NCBI RefSeq assembly: GCF_001513975.1
Contig: NZ_KQ947998.1
Coordinates: 62,001-126,000 of the forward strand
DNA from: Streptomyces curacoi
GTDB lineage: Bacteria; Actinomycetota; Actinomycetes; Streptomycetales; Streptomycetaceae
Length of the DNA stretch: 64,000 nucleotides
Direction of reading: 5' to 3'
The notes under the pieces were generated by a model. That model was not told the DNA's origin. It saw nothing but the letters and a program-made list of their open reading frames with translations, and searched no databases. Below are positions 1-11,903 of this stretch, piece after piece; the stretch's first letter is position 1; each line of letters opens with the position of its first letter. The position numbers and the translations under genes are program-made.

Positions 1-250
1 GTCGACCCGCGGCAGGCGGCCCAGCCCGGTCACCCGCAGGCCGGACAGCCCGTCGCCGCCGGGTACGGCTACCCCCAGCAGGCACCGCAGCCCGGCCAGC
101 CCCAGCCCGGCCAGCCCCAGCCCGGACAGCCCGTCGCCGCCGGGTACGGCTACCCCCAGCAGGCACCCCAGCCAGGACAGCCGCACCCCGGCCAGCCCCA
201 TCCCGGACAGCCGCACCCCGGCCAGCCCCAGCCCGGCCAGCCCCAGCCGG
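1..250 (+). repeat. Degenerate tandem repeats encoding QPGQP / AGYGYPQQAP
   Basis: A unit of roughly 15 bp, close to CAGCCCGGCCAGCCC, recurs several times between about 89 and 250. A longer block reading PVAAGYGYPQQAP occurs twice, near 49-90 and 130-172. The repeats are in frame and encode the proline-rich arm of the ATPase. Such arrays tend to change copy number, so the length of this arm may vary between strains. Confidence 0.75.
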
Positions 251-1677
251 GTCAGCCCCAGCCCGACGGTTACGGCTACCCGCAGCCCCCGGCGCAGCCC
301 GGCTACGGCTACCCGCCCCAGCAGGGCGGTTACGGCTACCCGCAGCAGGCCGCGCCCCAGCAGCCCGCGCCGCAGCAGCAGCCTCCGGCCCAGCCCCAGC
401 AGCAGGCACCCCAGCAGCACCCCGCTGCCCCGCCCGCCGCCTACGGCAACCAGGGCAACCAGGGCTGGAGCGCCCCGCCCGGCCCGCAGGCCGGCCCCGG
501 TGCTCCCCAGCAGCAGCAAGCCGCGCCCGGTACCCCGCTCGGCTACAACGCCGCCGTGGAGCTGTCCTCCGACCGGCTGCTGCGCAACCAGCCCAAGGCC
601 CGCAAGAACAACCAGGGCCCGTCCCGCTTCAAGCTCGGCGCCAAGAAGGAGCTCGCCGAGCGGGAGCGGAAGCTGGGGCTGATCCGTACGCCGGTGATGT
701 CCTGCTACCGGATCGCGGTGATCAGCCTCAAGGGCGGCGTCGGCAAGACCACGACGACCATGGCGCTCGGCGCCACGCTCGCCTCCGAGCGCCAGGACAA
801 GATCCTCGCGATCGACGCGAACCCCGACGCCGGCACCCTCGGCCGACGGGTGCGGCGCGAGACGGGCGCCACCATCCGTGACCTGGTGCAGGCGATCCCG
901 CAGCTGAACAGCTACATGGACATCCGCCGCTTCACCTCGCAGGCGCCCTCCGGTCTGGAGATCATCGCCAACGACGTGGACCCGGCGGTCTCCACCACCT
1001 TCAACGACCAGGACTACCGCAGCGCGCTGGACGTGCTGGGCCGGCAGTACCCGATCATCCTCACCGACTCGGGTACCGGTCTGCTCTACAGCGCGATGCG
1101 CGGAGTCCTGGACCTCGCCCACCAGTTGATCATCATCTCCACGCCCTCGGTGGACGGCGCGAGCAGCGCATCGACCACGCTCGACTGGCTGTCGGCGAAC
1201 GGCTTCGCCGATCTCGTCCAGCGGTCGGTCACCGTGATCTCCGGTGTCCGTGAGACGGGCAAGATGATCAAGGTGGAGGACATCGTCGCGCACTTCGAGA
1301 CCCGCTGCCGCGGCGTCGTCGTGATCCCGTTCGACGAGCACCTCGCGGCGGGCGCGGAGGTGGACCTCGAAATGATGCGTCCCAAGACGCGCGAGGCCTA
1401 CTTCGATCTCGCCGCCCTGATCGCCGAGGACATCGCCCGTACGCAGCAGGGCTTCGGCAATCCGAACATGCAGTACCAGCAGCACCCCCAGCAGGGGTAC
1501 GCGCCCCAGCAGCAGCCGCAGCAGCCCTACGCCCCGCCCGGCGGCGCCCCCGAGCCGGGGCAGGCCTGGCAGCGGCCCGCACCGGGCCAGGGCTGGCAGC
1601 AACAGCCGGCGCCGCCCCAGGAGCCGCAGCAGCAGCCGCAGCAGGGCGTCGTACCGCCCGGCTGGACTCAGCAGTAG
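1..1677 (+). CDS. MinD/CpaE-like ATPase with Pro/Gln-rich N- and C-terminal regions (5' partial)
   Basis: The frame is open from the first base, so the start lies outside the window. About 180 residues of Pro/Gln/Gly-rich sequence come first, with repeated GYGYPQQ and QPGQP units. A Lys/Arg-rich stretch follows (nt 590-680), then a MinD/ParA-type ATPase domain with the deviant Walker A motif KGGVGKTT at nt 733-756. The protein ends in a Pro/Gln-rich tail of about 70 residues. ATPases of this family position other proteins or drive secretion assemblies. In Streptomyces a MinD-like protein with a proline-rich N-terminus lies beside the ESX/type VII secretion cluster, and mycobacterial EspI has the same layout. 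A link to type VII secretion is therefore my inference, because no secretion gene is visible here. An internal GTG at 556 would start a 373-residue form without the repeats, but the open frame and repeat coding favour the long protein. Confidence 0.85.
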   Translation, partial: VDPRQAAQPGHPQAGQPVAAGYGYPQQAPQPGQPQPGQPQPGQPVAAGYGYPQQAPQPGQPHPGQPHPGQPHPGQPQPGQPQPGQPQPDGYGYPQPPAQPGYGYPPQQGGYGYPQQAAPQQPAPQQQPPAQPQQQAPQQHPAAPPAAYGNQGNQGWSAPPGPQAGPGAPQQQQAAPGTPLGYNAAVELSSDRLLRNQPKARKNNQGPSRFKLGAKKELAERERKLGLIRTPVMSCYRIAVISLKGGVGKTTTTMALGATLASERQDKILAIDANPDAGTLGRRVRRETGATIRDLVQAIPQLNSYMDIRRFTSQAPSGLEIIANDVDPAVSTTFNDQDYRSALDVLGRQYPIILTDSGTGLLYSAMRGVLDLAHQLIIISTPSVDGASSASTTLDWLSANGFADLVQRSVTVISGVRETGKMIKVEDIVAHFETRCRGVVVIPFDEHLAAGAEVDLEMMRPKTREAYFDLAALIAEDIARTQQGFGNPNMQYQQHPQQGYAPQQQPQQPYAPPGGAPEPGQAWQRPAPGQGWQQQPAPPQEPQQQPQQGVVPPGWTQQ

Positions 1678-1692
1678 CGGACCGCTCGGCAA

Positions 1693-1733
1693 CGCGAGAG
1701 GGCCGGCACCTGCACGGTGCCGGCCCTCTCGCG
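1693..1733. terminator. Bidirectional terminator hairpin between convergent genes
   Basis: A perfect 18-bp stem (left arm 1693-1710) encloses the 5-nt loop TGCAC and closes at 1716-1733. It lies between the stop of the plus-strand ATPase and the stop of minus-strand ribF, so it can serve both. There is no long T-tract, which is usual in high-GC actinobacteria. Confidence 0.85.
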
Positions 1734-1744
1734 TCGGACGGGGT

Positions 1745-2701
1745 TCAGGCGAGGCCTTCGGCCGCCGCGATCAGCTCCCGGCAGCGCTTCACATCCACGG
1801 CCATCTGCTCCAACAGGGCCTCCAGCGACTCGAACTTCGCCTGACCGCGGACGAAGGCGAGGAAGTCGACGGCGACGTGCAGGCCGTACAGGTCCAGCCC
1901 CACCCGGTCGATCGCGTACGCCTCCACCGTGCGCTCGGTGCCGTCGAACTGCGGGTTCGTGCCGACCGAGATCGCGGCCGGCATCGCCTCGCCCTGGGCG
2001 TGCAGCCAGCCGGCGTAGACGCCGTCGGCCGGGATCGCGGTGTGCGGCAGCGTCTCGACGTTGGCCGTGGGGAAGCCGAGTTCCCGTCCCCGCTGTGCGC
2101 CTCGGACGACCACGCCCTCCACACGGTGCGGGCGGCCGAGGATCTCGGCGGCACCCTCGACGTCGCCCTCGGCGACCAGGCGCCGGGTCAGCGTCGAGGA
2201 GAAGGGCTGGCCGCCGCCCGCCTCGCCGGTGACGTACAGGTCGACGACCTCGACCTCGAAGTCGTAGATCTTGCCCTGCTCGGCGAGGAAGTCGACGTTC
2301 CCCGCGGCCCGGTGCCCGAAGCGGAAGTTGGGGCCCTCGACGACCGCCTTGGCGTGCAGCTTGTCGACCAGGACCTTGACGACGAAGTCCGCCGGGGACA
2401 GCTTCGAGAACTCGGTCGTGAAGGGCAGGATCAGCACCGCGTCCACGCCCAGCTCGCCCATCAGTTCGGCGCGGCGGTGGTGCGGGGCCAGCAGGGGCGG
2501 GTGGCTGCCGGGGCGGACGACCTCGCTGGGGTGCGGGTCGAAGGTGACGACCACCGAGGGGATGCCCAGCTCACGAGCCCGTGTCACGGCGTGCTCGATG
2601 ATCAGCTGGTGTCCACGGTGAACTCCGTCGTAGGAGCCGATGGTGACGACGCTGCGCCCCCAGTCGTGGGGGATGTCCTCCAAGCCACGCCAGCGCTGCA
2701 C
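1745..2701 (-). CDS. ribF: Bifunctional riboflavin kinase / FAD synthetase
   Basis: This 318-residue enzyme phosphorylates riboflavin to FMN and then adenylylates FMN to FAD. The N-terminal FAD synthetase half has the nucleotidyltransferase signature GSYDGVHRGHQ. The C-terminal riboflavin kinase half has RGRELGFPTAN. I chose the GTG start at 2701 because AAGGAG lies 8 nt upstream and the protein then begins QRWRGLEDIP, as in relatives. An ATG seven codons further upstream lacks such a site. It is the most distal gene of the rimP-to-ribF group, 145 bp beyond the STAND-type gene, and ends against a strong bidirectional terminator. Confidence 0.95.
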   Translation of the reverse strand: MQRWRGLEDIPHDWGRSVVTIGSYDGVHRGHQLIIEHAVTRARELGIPSVVVTFDPHPSEVVRPGSHPPLLAPHHRRAELMGELGVDAVLILPFTTEFSKLSPADFVVKVLVDKLHAKAVVEGPNFRFGHRAAGNVDFLAEQGKIYDFEVEVVDLYVTGEAGGGQPFSSTLTRRLVAEGDVEGAAEILGRPHRVEGVVVRGAQRGRELGFPTANVETLPHTAIPADGVYAGWLHAQGEAMPAAISVGTNPQFDGTERTVEAYAIDRVGLDLYGLHVAVDFLAFVRGQAKFESLEALLEQMAVDVKRCRELIAAAEGLA

Positions 2702-2846
2702 TGTGCCTGCTCCTTGTCGCAAACTCGTCGAACCCGTGTCCGTCTTTGCTCAAACGCTCTTACGCAGGTCTAAGGGTGCCATGCCGGGCGCTCCCGGCCC
2801 GCATCGGCATGGGTGCTGTGACCGGGTGCACGCAGGAACGCGCTGG

Positions 2847-5800
2847 TCATGCGGGAACTCGTACACCTGCCAGATTCTCGATCATCCGGCGGGCGCTCGG
2901 TCCCACCACCGCCGCCCACTCCTGCGGAGTGCCGGTCAGCCAGCCGGCGATCCGCGCCGCGAAGCCGGGCACTTCGCGGCCCAGGTCGACCAGGCGGCGG
3001 TCGAAGCGGGTCGCGCCGTCCGGGGTGCGGACGAGGAGCAGGCCGATGCGGTGCACGAGGTCGCGGAGGTCGTCGTCCGACCGGTCGCCGCCCTGCTGGA
3101 CGGTGGCCCGCAGAAGGGCGTCCAGGACGGCGGGAGCGCGCTCGTGGGCCAGGAGGAAGTCGAGGAGCTCACGGCGCAGGACGCGGGAGGCGGGCGTGGC
3201 GCGAGCGGCGAGTACGGCGACCAGGGCGACCCGCACCTGTTCCGGACCACCGTCAAGCAGGCCGGTAACGAGCGGGAGGAGTACGTCGCGGGCGGTGGGG
3301 CCGTGGTCGAGGCGCCGGTCGACGTACGCGGCCACGTCCTCGGCGGTCTCCGGGCGCCACTCCACCGCCTCCCCCACGAGGGCGGCGACCCGGCGGGCGA
3401 GGCCGGGCGTGGTGACGTCGGCGAGGGTGCGCAGCGCCTCTCCCGCGTCCGGTCGGTGCAGTCGTGCCCGGAAGGCGGCGAGGACCGCCTCGGGATGGGT
3501 GGGCAGGGCGGTGACCAGGGCGCTGGGCGTGAGCTGTGGGTCGCCCGCCGCGAAGTGCCGTAGCGCCCGCGGGAGATGAAGGGCTCGGGTACGGGGATCA
3601 CGCACGAGCATCGCGAGCGCGCCGCCGTGCAGGCTGCAGTCGGCGGGGCGGGCGAGCAGGGCGAGGGCCGCGCGGCGGAGGAGCTCGCGGTCGGCCTCGG
3701 TACGGGCCTGGGGCGCGGCCCGCAGCCCGTACGCCACCGCGGCGACGCGTCGCGCGGGCCTGTCGTCGTGCGCCCACCGGTCGACGGCGCGGCACATGGC
3801 GGACGGTTCCTCCTCGGCCAGCACGCCGAGGAGTTCGTCGGCCCGGAGGTGCGCGCTGTCGACCAGCGTCTCCGTGAGGTCGTCCAGGGCGCGGTCCCGG
3901 TGTGCGTACAGCAGGGCCTGGGCGGCACGGGCGACGGTCGCGTGCGGCATGGCGGGGAGCGGACGGTCGTCGTCGAACCAGCGGGTGAGATGGGGCTGTA
4001 CGGCGGTGGGGGCCGCGGCGAGCAGCTCGGCCACGGCGTCGAGGTAACGGGGTGGGGCGTAGTGGGGTTGGTGGGGCGCGGCACCACCGGAGGCATCGGT
4101 GCGCGCACCTGGGAAGCCGAGGGCGCCGGAGAACGTGGCGGTGCCTGAGGTCGAGGCGGTGCCGGAAGCCGAGGCCGGGCCGGCAGTCGAAGCGGTGTCG
4201 GAGGTCGTGGAGGCGTCGGAGGCCGTGGCGGCGTCGGATACGAGACCGTCCGTCTCGGGTGGGGGTCCGTCGGCCCGCACCAGGCTGCGGAGCAGTTCGA
4301 AGCGGTCGGTGTCCGGGAGCCGGAGTCCGGTCCAGAAGTCCGGGCCGAGTTCGGAAGGCGCGGGGCGTTCGTGCTGCCGCCAGGCCACGATGCGGTCGGT
4401 GAGCAGGCGCAGTACGTCGATGTACGGCGTCGCGTCCGGGACGCGCAGCAGGGTCTCGGTGAGGAGGCGGGCGGCCCACCAGGACTGCCGGTCGGCGTCG
4501 AGCGCGTGGGTCAACTTCTCCAGTTGCAGGGCCAGTTGACGGGTGCCGTGCTGGCGGGCGACGAGGAGCAGGGCCTCGACGACGGGGCCGATCCGGTGGT
4601 GCGGTACGGGGACGGGGTGCGCGGCGTCTGGGTCGGTGCGGCGGCGGTGGACCAGGGCGTGCAGGGCCTCGTCGAGGTCGAGGTGCATGCCCTGGATCCA
4701 GTCGGCGAGTTCCTCGTGGGCGAAGCGGTAGCCGTTGCCGGCGGGGACGAGGAGGCCCTCGGTGAGCACGGCGGACGCCCAGCCGGTGCCGCCGCCGAGC
4801 CTCGCGGGGGCGGGTCCCCACGGGAACACCGCCTCGAACGACGCCCGGTCCAGTTCGCCCTGCCCCGGTCCCAGGCTGCGGCGCGCGGCCTCGTGGACCT
4901 GGCCGGAGACCTTGGCGGCGAGGCGGCGTACGGCTGTGCCGCGCAGGCCGTTCTCGGCGGCGAGGCGTACGGCGATGCGCAGGCACATGAGGTCGAGGTG
5001 GGCGAAGAGGACGTCGTCGCGGTCGAGCCGGGGGTGGGGAGTGTCGGGGAGGGCCGCGCGCACCTCGGAGAGGAGGCGGAGGGTGAGAGGGTGCCGGGCG
5101 TCGGGGCCGGCGAGTGCGCCTTCGGGGATGCCGTAGCGGGCGCGGGCCTGCTGGGCCTCGTCGGCGGTGAGGTCGCCGAGCCGTACGCAGGGCGGGAACC
5201 GCCGGGAGATCTCGCGCCCCGCCCCCTCGGAGGAGCTGTACAGCAACTCCTCCGGAAACCCGGCCCCCGCCCCTTCCCAGTACTCCGCCCGGCACGCCAC
5301 CACCAGCCGCGCCCCCGTCTCCCGCAGCCACCGCGCCGTGCCGTTGGTCCACTCCGGGAGGCGGTGGGCCAGGTGCGGCGGCATCTCCTCGGGGCTGTCG
5401 AGGAGCAGCAGGAGGGGGCGGCCGATGGTGTGGGCGAGGTCGGCCAGGCGTTCCGGGGCGGTGTCACCCAGGGCGGCGGGGTCCGACGGGGTGGACGCCG
5501 CCACGATCCGAGCCGCCCGGGCCAGTGCCCGGCGCGCGGCGTCGGCCACCGAAGCGTCGTCGTCCTTCAGGTCGGCGCCGCGCAGCCACAGCGTGGGAGC
5601 CGGCTGCGGGCCCCGGTTGCGGCGGGCTGCCAGGGCCGCGAGTTCCGTCGTACGGCCGCTGCCCGGGGCCCCGACCAAGCCCAGGACCATGGCCCGGCTC
5701 TTGGTGAAGGCCCTGAAGTCCCTTGCCGTCGAGGCCCGTTCGACGGGGGCCACCGCCCCCGCTCCCCCGGCGTCCGCCAGTGTTCCCGGCGGACCGTCCT

Positions 5801-6620
5801 GGCCGACCGACGTGGCCGTCAGTTCCAGTACGCCCGCCAGGTTGAGGTCGGCGCCGTACGCGGGGACCGTCGCCGCGTTCTGGGCGAGCAGCTCGGCCAG
5901 CGGGCCGTCCTGCGGTGGCCGCAGCGGTACGGCGAACCCCGCCTCGCGGTGGCCGGACCGCAGGGCCGTGCCGAGGACACCCACCACCGCGCCGGTCGCG
6001 GCGTCGAGCACCGGTCCCCCGGCCGCCCCTCCGCCCGGCCGCAGCGCGTCCCGGCCGGCGGTGCCGATCGCCAACTCCAGGGCGGGGTCGATGAGATGGG
6101 AGCGGTCCGCCGCCGTGTACGTCACGGCCGTCGCGCCCAGCACCCGCGCCTCCCGCCAGCCGCCGGCCGCGATCCGGACGTACGCGCCGGTCTCGATCCG
6201 GTCCCGCACGGTCACCGGAAGCGGGTCCACGCCCAGGCCTTCGACACGTACGAGCGCCAGGTCCAGGCCGGGCAGCGGGGTCACCGCGCCTGCGGGCACC
6301 ACGCGACCGCTCTCGCTCTCAGCGGTGTGCAGGACCAGACGGGGCAGGCCGGCGACGACCTCGTGGCTGGTGACGACCGTGCCCTGATGGTCGGCCACGA
6401 AGCCGAGGCCGCGCGGACGACCGGCCAGGTCGTGAATGCGGACCAGGGCGGCCTCACGGACGCAGGCATCGAACGGGCGTTCGCCCCCGCGCTGCTCGCG
6501 GCTCGCGTCGGGTCCCACGGAACCGCCGTGGGCGCTCCGCGTCTCCCACGCGTCCCCGGCCGCCCGCTCCCCACCCGGCATCCGGCGGTCGCCGCCCGCC
6601 CCCGGGCCCCGTCCCGCCAT
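2847..6620 (-). CDS. Trypsin-like pseudoprotease fused to a STAND-type NTPase with helical C-terminal region
   Basis: The 1257-residue protein begins at ATG 6620, with GGGGAGG 7 nt upstream; an ATG nine codons earlier has a poorer site. Residues about 50-235 look like a trypsin/HtrA fold (GLGF, GTVVTSHEVV, GLDLALV, GGPV). The expected His position is Glu (TSHEVV) and the nucleophile motif GDSGGP reads GAAGGP (Ala at about 200), so hydrolysis is unlikely. A P-loop follows at about 317-324 (GAPGSGRT, with Arg for the usual Lys), with a Walker-B-like LLLLLDSPEE near 408. A Ser/Thr/Ala-rich linker follows at about 775-820. The rest is Ala/Leu/Arg-rich helical sequence resembling HEAT-type repeats. 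STAND ATPases with trypsin-like partners are known from bacterial conflict and signalling systems. The position between truB and ribF is conserved in Streptomyces as far as I recall. The function is unknown. Confidence 0.8.
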   Translation of the reverse strand: MAGRGPGAGGDRRMPGGERAAGDAWETRSAHGGSVGPDASREQRGGERPFDACVREAALVRIHDLAGRPRGLGFVADHQGTVVTSHEVVAGLPRLVLHTAESESGRVVPAGAVTPLPGLDLALVRVEGLGVDPLPVTVRDRIETGAYVRIAAGGWREARVLGATAVTYTAADRSHLIDPALELAIGTAGRDALRPGGGAAGGPVLDAATGAVVGVLGTALRSGHREAGFAVPLRPPQDGPLAELLAQNAATVPAYGADLNLAGVLELTATSVGQDGPPGTLADAGGAGAVAPVERASTARDFRAFTKSRAMVLGLVGAPGSGRTTELAALAARRNRGPQPAPTLWLRGADLKDDDASVADAARRALARAARIVAASTPSDPAALGDTAPERLADLAHTIGRPLLLLLDSPEEMPPHLAHRLPEWTNGTARWLRETGARLVVACRAEYWEGAGAGFPEELLYSSSEGAGREISRRFPPCVRLGDLTADEAQQARARYGIPEGALAGPDARHPLTLRLLSEVRAALPDTPHPRLDRDDVLFAHLDLMCLRIAVRLAAENGLRGTAVRRLAAKVSGQVHEAARRSLGPGQGELDRASFEAVFPWGPAPARLGGGTGWASAVLTEGLLVPAGNGYRFAHEELADWIQGMHLDLDEALHALVHRRRTDPDAAHPVPVPHHRIGPVVEALLLVARQHGTRQLALQLEKLTHALDADRQSWWAARLLTETLLRVPDATPYIDVLRLLTDRIVAWRQHERPAPSELGPDFWTGLRLPDTDRFELLRSLVRADGPPPETDGLVSDAATASDASTTSDTASTAGPASASGTASTSGTATFSGALGFPGARTDASGGAAPHQPHYAPPRYLDAVAELLAAAPTAVQPHLTRWFDDDRPLPAMPHATVARAAQALLYAHRDRALDDLTETLVDSAHLRADELLGVLAEEEPSAMCRAVDRWAHDDRPARRVAAVAYGLRAAPQARTEADRELLRRAALALLARPADCSLHGGALAMLVRDPRTRALHLPRALRHFAAGDPQLTPSALVTALPTHPEAVLAAFRARLHRPDAGEALRTLADVTTPGLARRVAALVGEAVEWRPETAEDVAAYVDRRLDHGPTARDVLLPLVTGLLDGGPEQVRVALVAVLAARATPASRVLRRELLDFLLAHERAPAVLDALLRATVQQGGDRSDDDLRDLVHRIGLLLVRTPDGATRFDRRLVDLGREVPGFAARIAGWLTGTPQEWAAVVGPSARRMIENLAGVRVPA

Positions 6621-6813
6621 CGTCGAACCTCCCCGCCGTACAGCCATGCACCCGCCCCCCGTTCTCGACGGTAGGCGCGATGTGATCAGCGGGGCAGCTC
6701 GCTCGGTGAACGCGCCCCCTTCCGCTCCCTCGGTTCACTCCGAGCGCCTGCCCGGACGGGTGAACAGACGGGGGTCGCTGGATAGACCCTAGAGGTGGGG
6801 GAACCGAGGGGGG

Positions 6814-6860
6814 CCGTGGAGCGGCGGGCAGAGGACAACCCCGTGACCGCCGCTCCACGG
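6814..6860 (-). terminator. Hairpin downstream of truB
   Basis: A 14-bp perfect stem (6814-6827 with 6847-6860, arm CCGTGGAGCGGCGG) has a 19-nt loop. It lies 27 bp beyond the truB stop and upstream of the STAND-type gene, so it probably ends or attenuates transcription of the translation operon. No T-tract is present. The remaining 190 bp up to the STAND-type start show no further gene. Confidence 0.6.
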
Positions 6861-6886
6861 GCAGGCACCCGAAGAAGGCCGGGTGT

Positions 6887-7792
6887 CTAGCCGAAGATGG
6901 CCAGGCTCTTCGCCTTGCCCTTGTGCTGCTCCACGAGCGCCAGGAAACCGCCCTCGGGGTCGAAGACGGCGACCGGCCCGGCGCCCGCATACTCGTCGGG
7001 CATGTCGAGGCGGACCCCGTTGGTGAGCAGACGGGCGCGCCTGGCGTCCACGTCCCAGCGCGGGAACGCGGCCGAGGCGGCCTCGGCGATCGGCATCACC
7101 GTGAGGTCCTGCTGGAGCTGGTCCAGTGTCTTGGCGGAGTCCAGCTTGTACGGACCGACCCTGGTGCGGCGCAGCGCCGTGAGGTGGCCGCCGACGCCCA
7201 GGCCGGCACCGAGGTCACGGGCCAGAGCCCGGATGTACGTACCGGAGGAGCAGACCACCGACACGACGAGGTCGAGGACCTGCGTGCCGTCGTCGGCGAC
7301 GGCGTCCCGCATGTCGTACACGGCGAACGAGGAGACGGTGACCGGCCGCGCCGGAATCTCGAAGTCCTCGCCCTCCCGCGCCCGCTTGTAGGAGCGCACG
7401 CCGTCGATCTTGATGGCGCTGACCTTGGACGGCACCTGCATGATGTCGCCGGTCAGCTTGGCGATCCCGGCGTCGACGGCGTCGCGGGTGACCTTCGAGG
7501 CGTCGGTCGACCCCGTGATCTCGCCCTCGGCGTCGTCGGTGAGCGTGGTCTGGCCCAGGCGGATGGTGCCGAGGTATTCCTTCTCGGTCAGGGCCAGATG
7601 ACCGAGGAGCTTGGTCGCCTTCTCGACACCGAGGACGAGCACGCCCGTCGCCATGGGGTCGAGGGTGCCCGCGTGCCCGACGCGGCGGGTGCGGGCGATG
7701 CCGCGCATCTTGGCGACCACGTCGTGCGAAGTGAAGCCCGACGGCTTGTCGACGATGACAAGGCCGTCGGGCGTCCGGTGTTTCTGGGTCAT
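6887..7792 (-). CDS. truB: tRNA pseudouridine(55) synthase
   Basis: TruB (301 residues) converts U55 in the T-loop of tRNAs to pseudouridine. The catalytic motif GHAGTLDPMATGVL is present near residue 40 and contains the nucleophilic Asp. KPSGFTSHDVV at the N-terminus and the downstream SGTYIRALARDLG segment are also typical of the family. The ATG at 7792 overlaps the rbfA stop codon (ATGA), so the two are translationally coupled. A hairpin lies just beyond the stop. Confidence 0.97.
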   Translation of the reverse strand: MTQKHRTPDGLVIVDKPSGFTSHDVVAKMRGIARTRRVGHAGTLDPMATGVLVLGVEKATKLLGHLALTEKEYLGTIRLGQTTLTDDAEGEITGSTDASKVTRDAVDAGIAKLTGDIMQVPSKVSAIKIDGVRSYKRAREGEDFEIPARPVTVSSFAVYDMRDAVADDGTQVLDLVVSVVCSSGTYIRALARDLGAGLGVGGHLTALRRTRVGPYKLDSAKTLDQLQQDLTVMPIAEAASAAFPRWDVDARRARLLTNGVRLDMPDEYAGAGPVAVFDPEGGFLALVEQHKGKAKSLAIFG

Positions 7793-8235
7793 TCGGCAGC
7801 GTCGTCCTCGTCGGCACCCGGCTTCTTGTACGGGTCCGCCTCACCGGCGTAGGTGGCGCCGGCCGAGACCTCGCGCACCTTCTCGTCGGACTGACGGGCC
7901 TTGTCGAGGAGGTCCTCGATGGTCCGGGCGGTGTCGGGCAGCGCGTCGGCCACGAACGTCAGCGTCGGCGTGAACTTCACGCCCGCCGCCGCACCGACCG
8001 CGGAGCGGAGCACGCCCTTGGCGCTCTCCAGTCCGGCGGCCGCGGCCTTGCGCTCCTCGTCGTCGCCGTACACCGTGTAGAAGACGGTCGCCTCCCGCAG
8101 GTCACCCGTGACGCGGGTGTCCGTGATGGTGACGTGCGAGCCGAGCCGCGGGTCCTTGATCCCGCGCTGCAGCTTCTGGGCCACCACCTCTCGGATGAGG
8201 TCCGCCAGCTTTTTAGCCCGCGCGTTGTCGGCCAC
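7789..8235 (-). CDS. rbfA: 30S ribosome-binding factor A
   Basis: RbfA binds the 30S subunit and helps 16S rRNA 5' end maturation and cold adaptation. The KH-like fold is recognisable from KKLADLIREVVAQKLQRGIKDPRLG and the central VTITDTRVTGDLREATVFYTV. I chose GTG 8235 because it gives the normal MADNARAKKL start and 148 residues, with GGGAG 8 nt upstream. The reading frame extends 42 codons further upstream without family similarity. An acidic tail replaces any extra domain. It overlaps truB by 4 bp and follows the DUF503 gene by 47 bp in the same operon. Confidence 0.95.
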   Translation of the reverse strand: MADNARAKKLADLIREVVAQKLQRGIKDPRLGSHVTITDTRVTGDLREATVFYTVYGDDEERKAAAAGLESAKGVLRSAVGAAAGVKFTPTLTFVADALPDTARTIEDLLDKARQSDEKVREVSAGATYAGEADPYKKPGADEDDAAE

Positions 8236-8282
8236 TGGTCCGTCTCCCGTTCTTTCTTTTCTACGTTCTCTGGCTTGGGTCA

Positions 8283-8576
8283 TCAGTCGTCGTCGCCGTG
8301 GAAACGCCGTCGTACCGACAGCAGTTCCACTTCCGGACGGCCGGCGACCAGCCGTTCGCACCGGTCCAGTACGTCGCTGAGGTGACCGGCGTCGCCGGAC
8401 ACCATGGCGATGCCGATCTCGGCCCGCCGGTAGAGGTCCATGTGGTCCACCTCGGCCGCGCTCACCGCGTACTTGCGCTGGAGCTCGGCGACGATCGGGC
8501 GGACGACGGAGCGCTTCTCCTTCAGCGACCGGACGTCGCCGAGGAGGAGGTCGAAGGACAGCGTCCCCACGTACAT
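8283..8576 (-). CDS. DUF503 family protein
   Basis: This 97-residue protein begins MYVGTLSFDLLLGDVRSLKEKRS, the standard DUF503 (YlxP-like) opening, and ends SVRRRFHGDDD. Members are small alpha/beta proteins located between infB and rbfA in Gram-positive bacteria. A role in ribosome maturation is inferred from that placement, and the biochemical function is not established. The ATG at 8576 has no clear Shine-Dalgarno sequence. The frame continues 17 codons upstream to another ATG, but family length favours 8576. About 206 bp separate it from infB and may hold a secondary promoter: a TAATAT-like element occurs on the minus strand near 8680 without a convincing -35 box. Confidence 0.85.
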   Translation of the reverse strand: MYVGTLSFDLLLGDVRSLKEKRSVVRPIVAELQRKYAVSAAEVDHMDLYRRAEIGIAMVSGDAGHLSDVLDRCERLVAGRPEVELLSVRRRFHGDDD

Positions 8577-8782
8577 GTGTGTAACCGGTTCACCCGCCGG
8601 TACGGGATCGATGGCCCTGCCGTCCATGGGGCAGGGACATCAGAACCGTACAACGAAGGGGGCGGACCGATCGACGGATATTACGCTCCGTGGAGCGTCG
8701 CACCCGTCTTCGACGCGCGTCGGCAAACGGCGCGCCGGCCGACGGAACCGAAGTCCCGCCGGCCGGCACGAACCGTCGGCTG

Positions 8783-11838
<3,056 letters not shown>

Positions 11839-11854
<16 letters not shown>

Positions 11855-11875
11855 TTCGCTCCTTTTAGGTCCGGG
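11839..11875 (-). promoter_or_regulatory. Inverted repeat enclosing the infB ribosome binding site and start codon
   Basis: In the minus-strand message CCCGGACCT (11875-11867) and AGGTCCGGG (11847-11839) are perfect 9-nt complements separated by 19 nt. The AAAGGAG site and the GTG start both lie in that loop. A hairpin here would present or hide the initiation region of infB, and so could control translation by temperature or protein binding. This is inferred from sequence alone. Confidence 0.6.
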
Positions 11876-11903
11876 TTGCGGCCGGACCGTCGCTACTTCA
11901 TGG

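Noticed and set aside
4371..6674. Long plus-strand frame opposite the STAND-type gene
   Set aside because: It is the shadow of the minus-strand gene; its product is low-complexity Gly/Arg/Glu with no domain.
8577..8592. GTGAACCGGTTACAC resembling the TGTGACCGGTCACA operator
   Set aside because: The spacing differs by two bases and the site precedes a ribosome-maturation gene, so similarity is probably chance.
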